A stretch of DNA of 58,263 nucleotides from Streptomyces sp. JHA26 (GTDB lineage: Bacteria > Actinomycetota > Actinomycetes > Streptomycetales > Streptomycetaceae), in contig NZ_BDJC01000046.1 of assembly GCF_002005565.1 (NCBI RefSeq), positions 1 to 58,263 of the forward strand, in the 5' to 3' direction. Of the stretch, positions 8,597 through 17,066 are shown one piece after another. Both the position numbers and the translations under genes were made by a program. How positions within the stretch are numbered: the stretch's first letter is position 1; every line of letters begins with the position of its first letter. The notes below the pieces were generated by a model. That model searched no databases, had not been told where the DNA came from, and was given only the letters and a program-made list of their open reading frames with translations.

Positions 8597-9217
8597 TCAG
8601 GTGAGCGCGCCCTTGACGGCGAGGGAGTGCAGGAAGCGCATCAGCGTCAGCAGGACGTCCCGGCTGGAGGCCCGGCGCCGCACGTCGCAGTCGAGGATGG
8701 GGATCTCCTCGGCCAGGTCGAGCGCGGCGCGCAGCTCCGCGACCGGGTAACGGGGCGCGTCCGGGAAGGAGTTGACGGCGACGACGAAGGGCACGCCGCG
8801 CTCCTCCAGCCGTCCCATGACGTCGAAGCTGACCTCGAGCCGGCGGGTGTCCACCAGGACCACCGCGCCGAGCGCGCCCTCGAACAGGCCGTTCCACAGG
8901 AACCAGAAGCGCTCCTGGCCGGGTGTGCCGAACAGGTACAGCACCAGCTGGTCGGTGATGCTGATGCGGCCGAAGTCCATGGCGACGGTGGTGGCGGTCT
9001 TGGAGGGGGACCCGTAGTTGTCGTCCACGCCGATGCCCGCCTGGGTCATCGTCTCCTCCGTGGTCAGCGGTCTGATCTCGCTGACCGAGCCGACCATGGT
9101 GGTCTTGCCGACCCCGAAACCGCCCACGATGACGATCTTCACGGCGGCCTCGGCCGTGTGCGGCAGCCGGTCCTCCGTCCGTGGGCCCGGGATGGTGTCA
9201 GAGCTTTTGAAGTCCAT
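8597..9217 (-). CDS. rarD: Conservon small GTPase (CvnD/RarD family)
   Basis: A 206-residue ATP/GTP-binding protein of the MglA-like conservon family. The P-loop is GGFGVGKTT (residues 32-40), and the G3 region reads FGTPGQERF, with Thr-Pro in place of the usual Asp-x-Ala-Gly. The G4-like element is VAVNSFPDA. Residues 1-24 form a short extension before the first strand. The start overlaps the 3' end of the DUF742 gene by 20 nt, indicating coupled translation. In the S. coelicolor model, the conservon proteins form a membrane-associated complex resembling a G-protein switch that affects aerial growth. A GTP-dependent switching role here follows from that family knowledge. Confidence 0.92.
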   Translation of the reverse strand: MDFKSSDTIPGPRTEDRLPHTAEAAVKIVIVGGFGVGKTTMVGSVSEIRPLTTEETMTQAGIGVDDNYGSPSKTATTVAMDFGRISITDQLVLYLFGTPGQERFWFLWNGLFEGALGAVVLVDTRRLEVSFDVMGRLEERGVPFVVAVNSFPDAPRYPVAELRAALDLAEEIPILDCDVRRRASSRDVLLTLMRFLHSLAVKGALT

Positions 9218-9602
9218 GCATCACCGCTTCGAGAAGGGATCGGTCGGCGACCTTCTGCCGGACGATCGGGGCGCGGGCCTGCACCAGTTCCGCCGTCAGC
9301 AGGTCGGTGAGCAGCACGGTCACCACACTGAACGGCAGGCTCAGGTAGGCCGACAGCTCGGCTACGGACAGGGGTGCGGCGCACAGCCGCAGCAGGGCCG
9401 CCTGTTCCGGTGTGGCGGACACCGGCGGGTCTGCGCGGGCCACGATCAGCGTGACCAGGTCGATGTCGGCGCGCGCGCCGCTTCCGTCCCCGCCGATGAC
9501 GAAGAGCCGCTCGGGATTGCGGAGTTCGCCTTCCTCGGACGACGGGCCCGCCGCGGACGGCTCCTGTCCGGGGGTTCGCCTCTGGCGTTGCGGAGGCGTC
9601 AT
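9198..9602 (-). CDS. rarC: DUF742 protein of the conservon (CvnC/RarC family)
   Basis: A 134-residue DUF742 protein. The N-terminal 30 residues are charged and disordered (PPQRQRRTPGQEP). The core LFVIGGDGSGARADIDLVTL is followed by a winged-helix-like segment (EQAALLRLCAAPLSVAELSAYLSLPFSVVTVLLTDL, residues about 65-100), typical of the family. The ATG at 9602 overlaps the roadblock gene stop as ATGA (4 nt), and its own 3' end overlaps the GTPase start by 20 nt. It always lies between the roadblock and GTPase genes in conservons. It is thought to be a component of the signalling complex, but its biochemical activity is unknown. Confidence 0.92.
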   Translation of the reverse strand: MTPPQRQRRTPGQEPSAAGPSSEEGELRNPERLFVIGGDGSGARADIDLVTLIVARADPPVSATPEQAALLRLCAAPLSVAELSAYLSLPFSVVTVLLTDLLTAELVQARAPIVRQKVADRSLLEAVMHGLQKL

Positions 9603-10006
9603 ACGGTCTGCCCGTTGCGCCGTGCGGGACTGGTCAGATGGGGTCCGATGCGGGCGACGAGGTCGGCCATGCTGAGGCTCATCCGGCCGGGCTCGCAGCG
9701 GACGTCGGAGAGCACGGCGAGGTAGGCGTTGGGGCCGGCGGCCATCAGGTAGAAGTAGCCGCCGTTCATCTCGATGATGACCATCTTCATCTCACCGTCG
9801 CTGGTGGGGATCTCCTGGGCGACGGCTCCCGCGAGGCTCTGCAGGCCCGCGCAGGCCGCGGCGACCCGGTCGGCGGCGTCGGGGTCGCCGGAGTAGCGGG
9901 CGATGCGCAGGCCGTCGGCGGAGAGCACCACGATCATCTCGATGCCCGGGACGCCGTCGTAGAGGTCCCTGAGCATCCAGTCGTACTTGCCTTGCTGCTC
10001 GATCAC
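9599..10006 (-). CDS. rarB: Roadblock/LC7 domain protein of the conservon (CvnB/RarB family)
   Basis: A 135-residue Roadblock/LC7 protein. GMEMIVVLSADGLRIA-like strands (here GIEMIVVLSADGLRIA) lead to the helix DAADRVAAACAGLQSLAGAV and the strand EMKMVIIEMNGGYFYLMAAG. The fold typically acts as a regulator or partner of small GTPases. The GTG at 10006 overlaps the kinase stop as GTGA (4 nt), and the gene ends in an ATGA overlap with the DUF742 gene. The tight coupling suggests stoichiometric synthesis with its neighbours. No catalytic residues are expected. Confidence 0.92.
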   Translation of the reverse strand: MIEQQGKYDWMLRDLYDGVPGIEMIVVLSADGLRIARYSGDPDAADRVAAACAGLQSLAGAVAQEIPTSDGEMKMVIIEMNGGYFYLMAAGPNAYLAVLSDVRCEPGRMSLSMADLVARIGPHLTSPARRNGQTV

Positions 10007-11610
10007 TTGAGGTTCCCCTCGTCGTCGGCCGGGGCGCTGGCCGGCTGGTTGCTGGTCTGCTGGTGGGCCTGGGTCAGGCCCGGATGCTGCTTGAGGCCCT
10101 CCCAGAAGGCCGCGACCCACTGTCCCGGCGGGGTCACCTCGGCCGGCTCGGGCTCGGGGAGGGCCGGGATGCCGTTCCGGGTCCGCTCGGCGGCCTCGCG
10201 GGCCTCGCGCTCGGCCTCTTCGCGCTCCCAGGCCGCCTGCTCGGCGAGCCGCTGGCTGAGCGGCATCTTGACCCGGCTGCGGCGCTGCGGGAGGCCGCCC
10301 GCCGTCCACTCGGTGACCTCGGGGACGTCGTCCTCGAACGAGACCGTGGCCGGGATGCGCGGGCTGGTGGGGCGGCGGGTCTTGGGCCTGCGCTGGGGGC
10401 CGGGAAGGGCGTCGGGGCCCGGGGTGGGGATCGAGGTCGCGCCGATGCCGTGGGCGAGTCCGACGCCGGGCTCGGTGGTCGTCATCGTGTTGGGCACGAT
10501 GAGGATGGCGCGGACCCCGCCGTACGCGGAGGCCCGCAGGGAGACGTCCATGCCGTACTGGGTGCACAGCCGGCCGACGACGGACAGGCCGAGGCGCGGG
10601 TGCTGGCTGAGGTCCTGCACGTCCGTGCCGCGCTTGGCGTCCTCGAGCAGGCCCTCGATGCGGGCGCGGGACTCCTCGCTGAGGCTGACGCCGGCGTCCT
10701 CGATCTCGATGCACACGCCGCTCTGCACCTCGGTCGCGGTGACGTGCACCTTGGACCCGGGCGGCGAGTAGCGGGTGGCGTTGTCGAGGAGTTCCGCGGC
10801 GGCGTGGATGACCGGCTCGACCGCGGTGCCCTTGATGTTGACCTTGGCGATGGAGGCCAGGTTGATCCGGCGGTACTCCAGGATCCGGGACATGGCGCCG
10901 CGCAGCACGCTGTAGAGCGCGACCGGGTCGGGCCACTGGCGTCCGGGACGGCCGCCGCCGATGACGGAGATGGAGTCGGCGAGCCGGCCGATCAGCGCGG
11001 TGCCGTGGTCGATGCGCAGGAGGTCGTCGAAGACCTCGGGGTTGCGGCCGTGGTCCTCCTCCATCTCGCGCAGTTCCTTGTTCTGCTGGTGGACGATCGC
11101 CTGGACGCGGCGGGCGATGTCGACGAAGGAGCGCTCGGCGGACTCGCGCATGGAGTCCTGGTGGTCGACGATCCCGCACACCATGCGGATGAGGTGGCGC
11201 TGGGGCTCGCCGAGATCGGCGTAGGAGGCGTCGAGTTCGTGCAGGTGCTTCATCACTTCGTCGGGGGTGTTCCCCCGGCGCATGTAGTGCAGCGCGGCGG
11301 GCAGGATCTCTTCGCCGATGCGGGCCATCTCCTCCTGATGGCCCGCCACCCGCCGTTCCAGGTACGCGCTGTGACGGGCGTGTTCGGCGCGCACGTCCCG
11401 CAGGGTGCGGCCCCGGCGCACCGCTTCGGCCGCCGTCGCGATCACCAGCAGTGTGGCGACGGCGCCGCACCAGCCGACGGCGAGCCGGGCCGGTTCCGCC
11501 ACCAGGGCGAAGGCGGCCCCGGACGCCGCGGCCATCAGTACGGCGGGGAACAACAACGTGCGCGCGTACGGAAGTTCACGGCGCCCTGGAGGGGAATCAA
11601 CACTCACCAT
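10003..11610 (-). CDS. rarA: Conservon membrane sensor histidine kinase-like protein (CvnA/RarA family)
   Basis: A 535-residue protein. Two membrane helices near residues 18-36 and 44-66 enclose almost no extracellular loop. A cytoplasmic helical region and a HATPase_c domain follow (AAELLDNATRYSPPGSK N-box, IEIEDAGVSL G1, GLSVVGRL G2). The putative H-box is LLRIDHGTALIGRLADSISVIGG-like, weak compared with classical kinases. The C-terminal about 150 residues are proline-rich and charged (EREEAEREAREAAERTR). The ATG at 11610 has GAGGG 5 nt upstream. First gene of the conservon. It probably acts as the membrane receptor; whether it phosphorylates anything is not evident, and no response regulator is encoded here. 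Confidence 0.92.
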   Translation of the reverse strand: MVSVDSPPGRRELPYARTLLFPAVLMAAASGAAFALVAEPARLAVGWCGAVATLLVIATAAEAVRRGRTLRDVRAEHARHSAYLERRVAGHQEEMARIGEEILPAALHYMRRGNTPDEVMKHLHELDASYADLGEPQRHLIRMVCGIVDHQDSMRESAERSFVDIARRVQAIVHQQNKELREMEEDHGRNPEVFDDLLRIDHGTALIGRLADSISVIGGGRPGRQWPDPVALYSVLRGAMSRILEYRRINLASIAKVNIKGTAVEPVIHAAAELLDNATRYSPPGSKVHVTATEVQSGVCIEIEDAGVSLSEESRARIEGLLEDAKRGTDVQDLSQHPRLGLSVVGRLCTQYGMDVSLRASAYGGVRAILIVPNTMTTTEPGVGLAHGIGATSIPTPGPDALPGPQRRPKTRRPTSPRIPATVSFEDDVPEVTEWTAGGLPQRRSRVKMPLSQRLAEQAAWEREEAEREAREAAERTRNGIPALPEPEPAEVTPPGQWVAAFWEGLKQHPGLTQAHQQTSNQPASAPADDEGNLK

Positions 11611-12016
11611 GTAGGCCCTCTGAAAACGAATCGGCGGGTATGGGGGAGCTTGCAGGGGGGTATGTCCGGGAGTTGCCGGGACATTCTGCGCGTTGGGAAC
11701 AAGCGCGCGAATTCACCTCAACTCGGTGCGCTGCGGGCGAGCTTAGTCCGAGCGGATCATCGCCGTGTCATATTCGGCAAGCACCTGAAACGGACACGGG
11801 GACCGGAGTACCCTCGGACCCATTTGCACACTGGGGAGTCATTCGAACACCTGGAGTAAGGGCGTTCGGGCGTGCGAAGGACACCCACCGTGACGAGGGG
11901 TCGGCGTGCCGGCGCCCCGGCACCGCAAAGGCCCGGCACGCGCAAAGGCCCGACAGGGCGTGGGCCGCCCCGTGTGCCGGGACGGTCCGCGCCCTGCCGG
12001 GCCGGTGGGGTACGGG
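11611..12016. other. Intergenic region between the helicase 3' end and the conservon
   Basis: About 406 nt without a credible gene. The conservon promoter and leader should lie in the right-to-left part adjoining 11611. Close to the helicase stop there are two direct repeats of 16-17 nt, CCCGGCACC-GCAAAGG (11916-11931) and CCCGGCACG-CGCAAAGG (11932-11948), followed by GC-rich inverted segments (CCGGCAC ... GTGCCGG) that may terminate the helicase transcript. No tRNA or known riboswitch signature was seen. Confidence 0.5.
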
Positions 12017-14824
12017 TCAGCCCACGGACGAGTAGGCGACCACTCCGCGCAGCAGTCCGTCGACCGCCTTGCGCGCGTTCTTCGGGACCGTCGAGCCCTC
12101 GCGGGGCGCGGCCGCCGCGATCTGGCCGAGGACGTCGATGACCTGCTTGCACCAGCGCACGAAGTCGCCGGCCGGCATCTCCGCCTCGCGCAGCACCTCG
12201 TCGAGGCCCTTGCCGGACGCCCACTCGTACGCGGCCCAGGCGAAGCCGAGGTCGGGTTCGCGCTGGCCGACGCCCTCGGTCTGACTGATCCGGAACTCCT
12301 CCTCCAGGGCGTCCAGCCGGCCCCAGATGCGCACCGTCTCGCCGAGCGCGGCCTTGGCCTTGCCGGAGGGCACCTTCGGCGCCATCGCGTCGTCGGCGAC
12401 CCGCGACTCGTAGACCAGCGCCGAGACGCAGGCGGCGAGTTCGGCCGGGGAGAGTCCCTCCCAGACGCCCTCGCGCAGGCACTCGCTGGCGAGCAGGTCC
12501 AGCTCGCCGTAGAGCCGGGCGAGCCGCTTGCCGTGCTCGGTGACCTCGTCGCCGCGCAGGTAGTCCATCTCGGTCAGCAGGGCGACGATGCGGTCGAAGG
12601 TGCGGGCGATGGTGTTCGTCCGTCCCTCGATCCGGCGTTCCAGCTGGGAGGTGTCGCGCAGCAGCCGGTGGTAGCGCTCGGCCCAGCGGGCGTGGTCCTC
12701 GCGGTCGTCGCAGCCGTGGCAGGGGTGGGCGCGGATGGCCTTGCGCAGCCGCGCGATCTCCCGGTCGTCGGCCGCCTGGGACCGCTTCTTGCGGGCCCGC
12801 TCCGGCGGGATGTGCCCGGCCTTGGTGCGCAGCGCGGAGGCGAGGTCGCGGCGGGACTGCGGGGAGCGCGGGTTGAAGGACTTCGGGATCCGCATCCGCT
12901 CCAGCGCCTCGACCGGCACCGGGAAGTCCATCGACGCCAGCCGCTTGACCTGCCGTTCGGCGGTGAGCACCAGCGGGCGCGGCCCGTCGTGGTGCTCGAA
13001 GCCGCGGTGGCCGTTGGTGCGCCCGGCGGGCAGGCCCGGGTCCAGCACCAGGGCGAGACCGGCGTACTTGCCCGTCGGCACGTGGATGACGTCACCCGGC
13101 TTCAGCTTCTCCAGCGCCACGGCGGCCTCGGCGCGCCGCTGGGCCGCGCCCTGCCGGGCCAGCTCGGTCTCGCGGTCCTTCAGCTCGCGGCGCAGCCGTG
13201 CGTACTCGTCGAAGTCGCCGAGGTGGCAGGTCATGGAGGCCTTGTAGCCCTCCAGCCCCTCCTCGTTGCGCTGGACCTGCCGGGAGATGCCGACGACCGA
13301 CTTGTCGGCCTGGAACTGCGCGAAGGAGGTCTCCAGCAGCTCCCGCGAGCGGTGCCGGCCGAACTGCTCGACCAGGTTGACCGCCATGTTGTACGACGGC
13401 CGGAAGCTGGAGCGCAGCGGATACGTGCGGGTGCCGGCGAGGCCGGCGAGGTGCTCGGGGCTCATGCCGCGCTGCCACAGCACGACGGCGTGGCCCTCGA
13501 CGTCGATGCCGCGCCGGCCGGCCCGGCCGGTGAGCTGCGTGTACTCGCCGGGGGTGATGTCGGCGTGCTGCTCGCCGTTCCACTTGACCAGCTTCTCCAG
13601 CACCACCGAACGGGCGGGCATGTTGATGCCGAGGGCGAGGGTCTCGGTGGCGAAGACGGCCTTGACCAGGCCGCGCACGAACAGCTCCTCGACGACCTCC
13701 TTGAAGGTCGGCAGCATGCCCGCGTGGTGGGCGGCGATGCCCCGCTCCAGGCCCTCCAGCCACTCGTAGTAGCCCAGGACGTGCAGGTCCTCGGTGGGGA
13801 TGGAGGCGGTGCGCTCCTCGACGAGGGCGCGCACCTTGACGCGCGCCTCGTCGTCGTTGAGCCGCAGCCCGGCGTACAGGCACTGCTGGACGGCGGACTC
13901 GCAGGCGGCCCGGCTGAAGATGAAGGTGATCGCGGGCAGCAGGCCCTCGGCGTCGAGCCGCTCGATGACCTCGGGCCGGCCCGGCGTCCAGATGCGGGAG
14001 CGCTGCCGGCGCTCGCGCTCCCGGTCGGCCTCGCGCATGTGCCGGCCGCGGCGGCGGTCCTGGTACGAGGGGCGGGTCGCCTCCATGCGCGCCATGCGCA
14101 TGAGGTCGGGGTTGACAGCCTTCTTGTGGCCCTCGCCCTCCTCGAACAGGTCGTACATGCGGCGACCGGCCAGCACGTGCTGGAACAGTGGCACCGGACG
14201 GTGTTCGGAGACGATCACCTGGGTGTCGCCGCGCACCGTGTCCAGCCAGTCGCCGAACTCCTCGGCGTTCGACACGGTCGCCGACAGCGACACCAGGGTC
14301 ACCGACTCGGGGAGGTGGATGATCACTTCCTCCCACACGGCGCCGCGGAAGCGGTCGGAGAGGTAGTGCACCTCGTCCATCACCACGTACCCGAGGCCGA
14401 GGAGGGTCTGCGAGCCGGCGTACAGCATGTTCCGCAGGACCTCGGTGGTCATCACGACCACCGGGGCGTCGGAGTTCACGCTGTTGTCGCCGGTGAGCAG
14501 GCCCACCCTGTCGGCGCCGTAGCGGCGGCACAGGTCGGCGTACTTCTGGTTCGACAGGGCCTTGATGGGTGTCGTGTAGAAGCACTTCTTGCCCTGCCGG
14601 AGGGCGAGGTGGACGGCGAACTCGCCGACGATCGTCTTGCCGGAGCCGGTGGGCGCCGCGACCAGCACGCCCTTGCCGGCCTCGAGCGCCTGGCAGGCCT
14701 CGATCTGGAAGGGGTCGAGGCCGAAGTCGTACATCTCGCGGAAGGACGCGAGCGCGGTGGCCTGCTCGGCAGCGCGCTGACGGGCTGCCGCGTACCGCTC
14801 GGCCGGTGAGAGGTCCTCTGTCAT
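12017..14824 (-). CDS. Ski2/Mtr4-like DEAD/DEAH-box RNA helicase (HelY family)
   Basis: A 935-residue superfamily 2 helicase. Motif I is APTGSGKT, motif II DEVH (VMDEVHYLSDRFRG), motif III SLSATVSNAEEFG, and motif VI QLTGRAGRRGIDVEG. The insert READRERERRQRSRIW sits between the two RecA domains. The C-terminal half has a KOW/arch-like region and a DSHCT domain (ALVYESR, near residues 830-900), as in Mtr4/Ski2 helicases and mycobacterial HelY. A role in RNA processing or decay is inferred from family. I prefer the ATG at 14824 (MTEDLSPAERY) with GAAAG upstream; an in-frame start at 14857 would add 11 residues. It follows tatC with a 162-nt gap. Confidence 0.9.
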   Translation of the reverse strand: MTEDLSPAERYAAARQRAAEQATALASFREMYDFGLDPFQIEACQALEAGKGVLVAAPTGSGKTIVGEFAVHLALRQGKKCFYTTPIKALSNQKYADLCRRYGADRVGLLTGDNSVNSDAPVVVMTTEVLRNMLYAGSQTLLGLGYVVMDEVHYLSDRFRGAVWEEVIIHLPESVTLVSLSATVSNAEEFGDWLDTVRGDTQVIVSEHRPVPLFQHVLAGRRMYDLFEEGEGHKKAVNPDLMRMARMEATRPSYQDRRRGRHMREADRERERRQRSRIWTPGRPEVIERLDAEGLLPAITFIFSRAACESAVQQCLYAGLRLNDDEARVKVRALVEERTASIPTEDLHVLGYYEWLEGLERGIAAHHAGMLPTFKEVVEELFVRGLVKAVFATETLALGINMPARSVVLEKLVKWNGEQHADITPGEYTQLTGRAGRRGIDVEGHAVVLWQRGMSPEHLAGLAGTRTYPLRSSFRPSYNMAVNLVEQFGRHRSRELLETSFAQFQADKSVVGISRQVQRNEEGLEGYKASMTCHLGDFDEYARLRRELKDRETELARQGAAQRRAEAAVALEKLKPGDVIHVPTGKYAGLALVLDPGLPAGRTNGHRGFEHHDGPRPLVLTAERQVKRLASMDFPVPVEALERMRIPKSFNPRSPQSRRDLASALRTKAGHIPPERARKKRSQAADDREIARLRKAIRAHPCHGCDDREDHARWAERYHRLLRDTSQLERRIEGRTNTIARTFDRIVALLTEMDYLRGDEVTEHGKRLARLYGELDLLASECLREGVWEGLSPAELAACVSALVYESRVADDAMAPKVPSGKAKAALGETVRIWGRLDALEEEFRISQTEGVGQREPDLGFAWAAYEWASGKGLDEVLREAEMPAGDFVRWCKQVIDVLGQIAAAAPREGSTVPKNARKAVDGLLRGVVAYSSVG

Positions 14825-14986
14825 CGTACTTTCGAGCGTACCGGGCGCCACCGACAACAGGACGATCTTTATCCGACCCCGACCCCGACCCGGGTACCCC
14901 TGACGCCCGCGACGTGTCGTGCGTCCCGGCCCCTCATCCGTGCCGCTGCCCTGCGTCGTGCGTCGTCCGCCGTCTCGGGTTCGGGC

Positions 14987-15937
14987 TCAGGTGATGTCGT
15001 CGTAGCCGTTGTACCGGGCCTGCGGGGCGCCGTCGGCGCTCCCGCCCGCCTGCTGGGGCAGGGCCCGCGACACCGACACGGGTTCGACCTCGTCGACCGG
15101 CTCCGGCGTGAGGTCGAGCGGCGACGCCTCGTCGTCGTCGAGTCCGGCGTCGGGGTCGGTGCGGCGCCGGCGCTTGTCGTTGAGCACGGAGAACCCGACC
15201 GCCAGGAAGTACAGGACGACAATCGGCCCCGCGAGCGCGATCATGCCGACGGGGTCGGTGGTGGGCGTCGCCACGGCACCGAAGATGAAAACGCCCATCA
15301 CGACGCCGCGCCACCAGCCGGCCATCCTGCGTCCGGTGACGACACCGGCGGCGTTGAGCATGACGAGCACCAGGGGCAGCTCGAAGGCACCGCCGAAGAT
15401 CAGGATCATCCGGACGATGAAGTCCAGGATCTTGTCCATCGGCAGGATGTTGGCCGAACCGTCCGGGGTGATCCCCAGTAGCACGCGCATGCTGACGGGC
15501 ATGATCGTGTACGCGAGCCAGCCACCGCCCAGGAAGAGGGGTACGGCCGCCGCCACGAACCAGTACGTGTACTTCCGCTCGTGCTGGTGCAGGCCCGGTG
15601 CCACGAACGCCCAGAGCTGGTAGAGCCAGACCGGGCTGGAGATGATGATGCCCGCCATCAGGCACACCTTCACCGTCGTGGTGAAGGGCGACAGCAGGTC
15701 GGTGTAGGCGATGACGGCGCAGGCGCCGCCGGTGGACTCCCCGAGACCGTCGGTACAACGCGGCACGGGGTCCATGAGGAAGGTCATCAGCTGCTGGCTG
15801 TAGAAGGCAGCCACCACGGTGACGACGGTGATCGCCAGCATGCCTTTCGCGAGCCGGTTGCGCAGCTCGCGCAGGTGCTCCACGAGGGGCATCCGCCCCT
15901 CGGGATCCTTCTCTTTCTTGCGGGCAGACTTGAGCAA
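14987..15937 (-). CDS. tatC: Sec-independent (twin-arginine) protein translocase subunit TatC
   Basis: A 316-residue membrane protein that recognises twin-arginine signal peptides. The conserved N-terminus MPLVEHLRELRNRLAK precedes six predicted membrane helices. Family motifs such as FVAPGLHQHERKYT and FELPLVLVMLNAAGVV are present. The C-terminal about 75 residues are an extended hydrophilic tail (DPDAGLDDDEASPLD) common in actinobacteria. The start is TTG at 15937, supported by GAGG 7 nt upstream and the absence of an earlier in-frame ATG or GTG before the conserved region. Transcribed with tatA (47-nt gap), it should form the Tat core receptor. Confidence 0.96.
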   Translation of the reverse strand: MLKSARKKEKDPEGRMPLVEHLRELRNRLAKGMLAITVVTVVAAFYSQQLMTFLMDPVPRCTDGLGESTGGACAVIAYTDLLSPFTTTVKVCLMAGIIISSPVWLYQLWAFVAPGLHQHERKYTYWFVAAAVPLFLGGGWLAYTIMPVSMRVLLGITPDGSANILPMDKILDFIVRMILIFGGAFELPLVLVMLNAAGVVTGRRMAGWWRGVVMGVFIFGAVATPTTDPVGMIALAGPIVVLYFLAVGFSVLNDKRRRRTDPDAGLDDDEASPLDLTPEPVDEVEPVSVSRALPQQAGGSADGAPQARYNGYDDIT

Positions 15938-15984
15938 CCCACATCCTCATCTCGTGCGGCGGGCCGGTCGCCACCGGCCCTGTG

Positions 15985-16263
15985 TCAGCGCTTGGTCGTG
16001 TCCGTCGGTTCGGCGACCGGGCGGGAGCTGGTCACGTCACCGGGGGCGGCCTGGATGGTGCGCTGCGCCGCGGTCTGCTCGGGATTCGGCGGATCGGCGG
16101 GGGCGGCGGACTTGTTCTCGTCCTTCATCGCCTTCGCCTCGGACTTGAGGATGCGCGCGGACTTGCCGAGCGAGCGCGCCATGTCCGGGAGCTTCTTCGC
16201 GCCGAACAACAGGATGATGACGACGAGAATAAGAATGATCTCGGTAGGTCCGAGCCTTCCCAT
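15985..16263 (-). CDS. tatA: Twin-arginine translocase subunit TatA
   Basis: A 92-residue protein: short N-terminus (MGRLGPTE), one membrane helix (IILILVVIILLFGAKKLPD), the FGxKKLP hinge, an amphipathic helix (MARSLGKSARILKSEAKAM) and a polar, disordered C-terminus. This is the standard TatA architecture; TatA oligomers form the protein-conducting element with TatC, encoded 47 nt downstream. No tatB is adjacent. Streptomyces carries tatB elsewhere, from family knowledge. Confidence 0.95.
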   Translation of the reverse strand: MGRLGPTEIILILVVIILLFGAKKLPDMARSLGKSARILKSEAKAMKDENKSAAPADPPNPEQTAAQRTIQAAPGDVTSSRPVAEPTDTTKR

Positions 16264-16529
16264 AAGTCTTTACCTTCTCACCGAGGCGGCTGGGTGGGGT
16301 GCTGTCCGATCCGTCGGACAGGTGTCCGACCGACCGTGTTGTGCAGCGATCGTAACGCTCAGGGGTAAACGTGAGGCAATCCCCGTGCGTACTCCCGTCC
16401 GCGTCCGGGCCTCGTTTTCCGGACCGCGATCAGCAGCGTACCCCCCTGAACCCGCGCGGTGACAGGGCGAAGCCACCCTGGGCGCGGCTCACGGGCACCC
16501 GTCGGACCGCTCCTGAAATGCGGCGGGGC

Positions 16530-16724
16530 TCACAGGGCGTCCACGGAGCGGGCGGCGCTCTGGGCCGCCCGCTCCAGATCCGCGGCGGCCCGGTTGATCC
16601 GGGACGCCGAGTCCGTCACCTGCCGGCCCAGGCGCTGCGCCTCCACGAACACCCGTACGGCGAACACCGCGAGAACGGCAAGACCCAGGAAACCCACGGC
16701 AACCGCGAACATCGGCCAGAACAT
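16530..16724 (-). CDS. Small single-pass membrane protein of unknown function
   Basis: A 64-residue protein: one hydrophobic helix (residues about 4-27, MFAVAVGFLGLAVLAVFAV) followed by an amphipathic helical tail with heptad-like Ala/Leu spacing (RLGRQVTDSASRINRAAADL). No family is recognised with certainty; it resembles short DUF948-like membrane-anchored coiled coils. It lies 48 nt downstream of the zinc-ribbon-like gene and may end the pafB-pafC operon. The ribosome-binding site is weak. The position is conserved in Streptomyces as far as I recall, which supports a real gene. Confidence 0.6.
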   Translation of the reverse strand: MFWPMFAVAVGFLGLAVLAVFAVRVFVEAQRLGRQVTDSASRINRAAADLERAAQSAARSVDAL

Positions 16725-16772
16725 GACACCGAGCCTAGACCGTCCCGCGGACTGCTCGTGAACGCCGGTCGG

Positions 16773-17066
16773 TCACACGGTGGAGTGCAGCCGCAGGGTC
16801 CTGACCCCGCCGCCGGTGAGCAGTTCCACGATCCGCTCCCCCGCGGGCTTGCGGACGGCCGACCCGCACCCGGGGCACGTGAACGAGTAGAACGTGGTGC
16901 GGCTCGTGGCGCCGATGGCCAGGCGCAGAGCGCTCGCGGCGAGTTCGAAGCGGCCCCGGCAGTCGGGGCAGCCGGCCCTGAAGACGACCGGGGAGACGCG
17001 TCTCATACCGGCGAACGCGGACGTCGCCGTCATGCTCTGCCGACCGGTCCCGGTCGCCTCGCTCAC
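16773..17066 (-). CDS. Small zinc-ribbon-like protein coupled to pafC
   Basis: A 97-residue protein of unknown function. Two CxxC knuckles, CPDC (near residue 33) and CPGC (near residue 64), separated by about 30 residues suggest a zinc ribbon or rubredoxin-like knuckle. The C-terminus is short and basic/hydrophobic. The GTG at 17066 overlaps the pafC stop as GTGA (4 nt), with GGGAGCGGGA just upstream, so translation is probably coupled to PafC. An internal ATG at 17033 would give 86 residues. Its conserved location in the PafBC operon suggests a link to DNA-damage or proteasome-related regulation, but that is inference. Confidence 0.72.
   Translation of the reverse strand: MSEATGTGRQSMTATSAFAGMRRVSPVVFRAGCPDCRGRFELAASALRLAIGATSRTTFYSFTCPGCGSAVRKPAGERIVELLTGGGVRTLRLHSTV

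Noticed and set aside
11906..14809. 967-residue plus-strand frame opposite the helicase
   Set aside because: The minus-strand helicase has all motifs; the antisense frame is low-complexity and has no ribosome-binding site.
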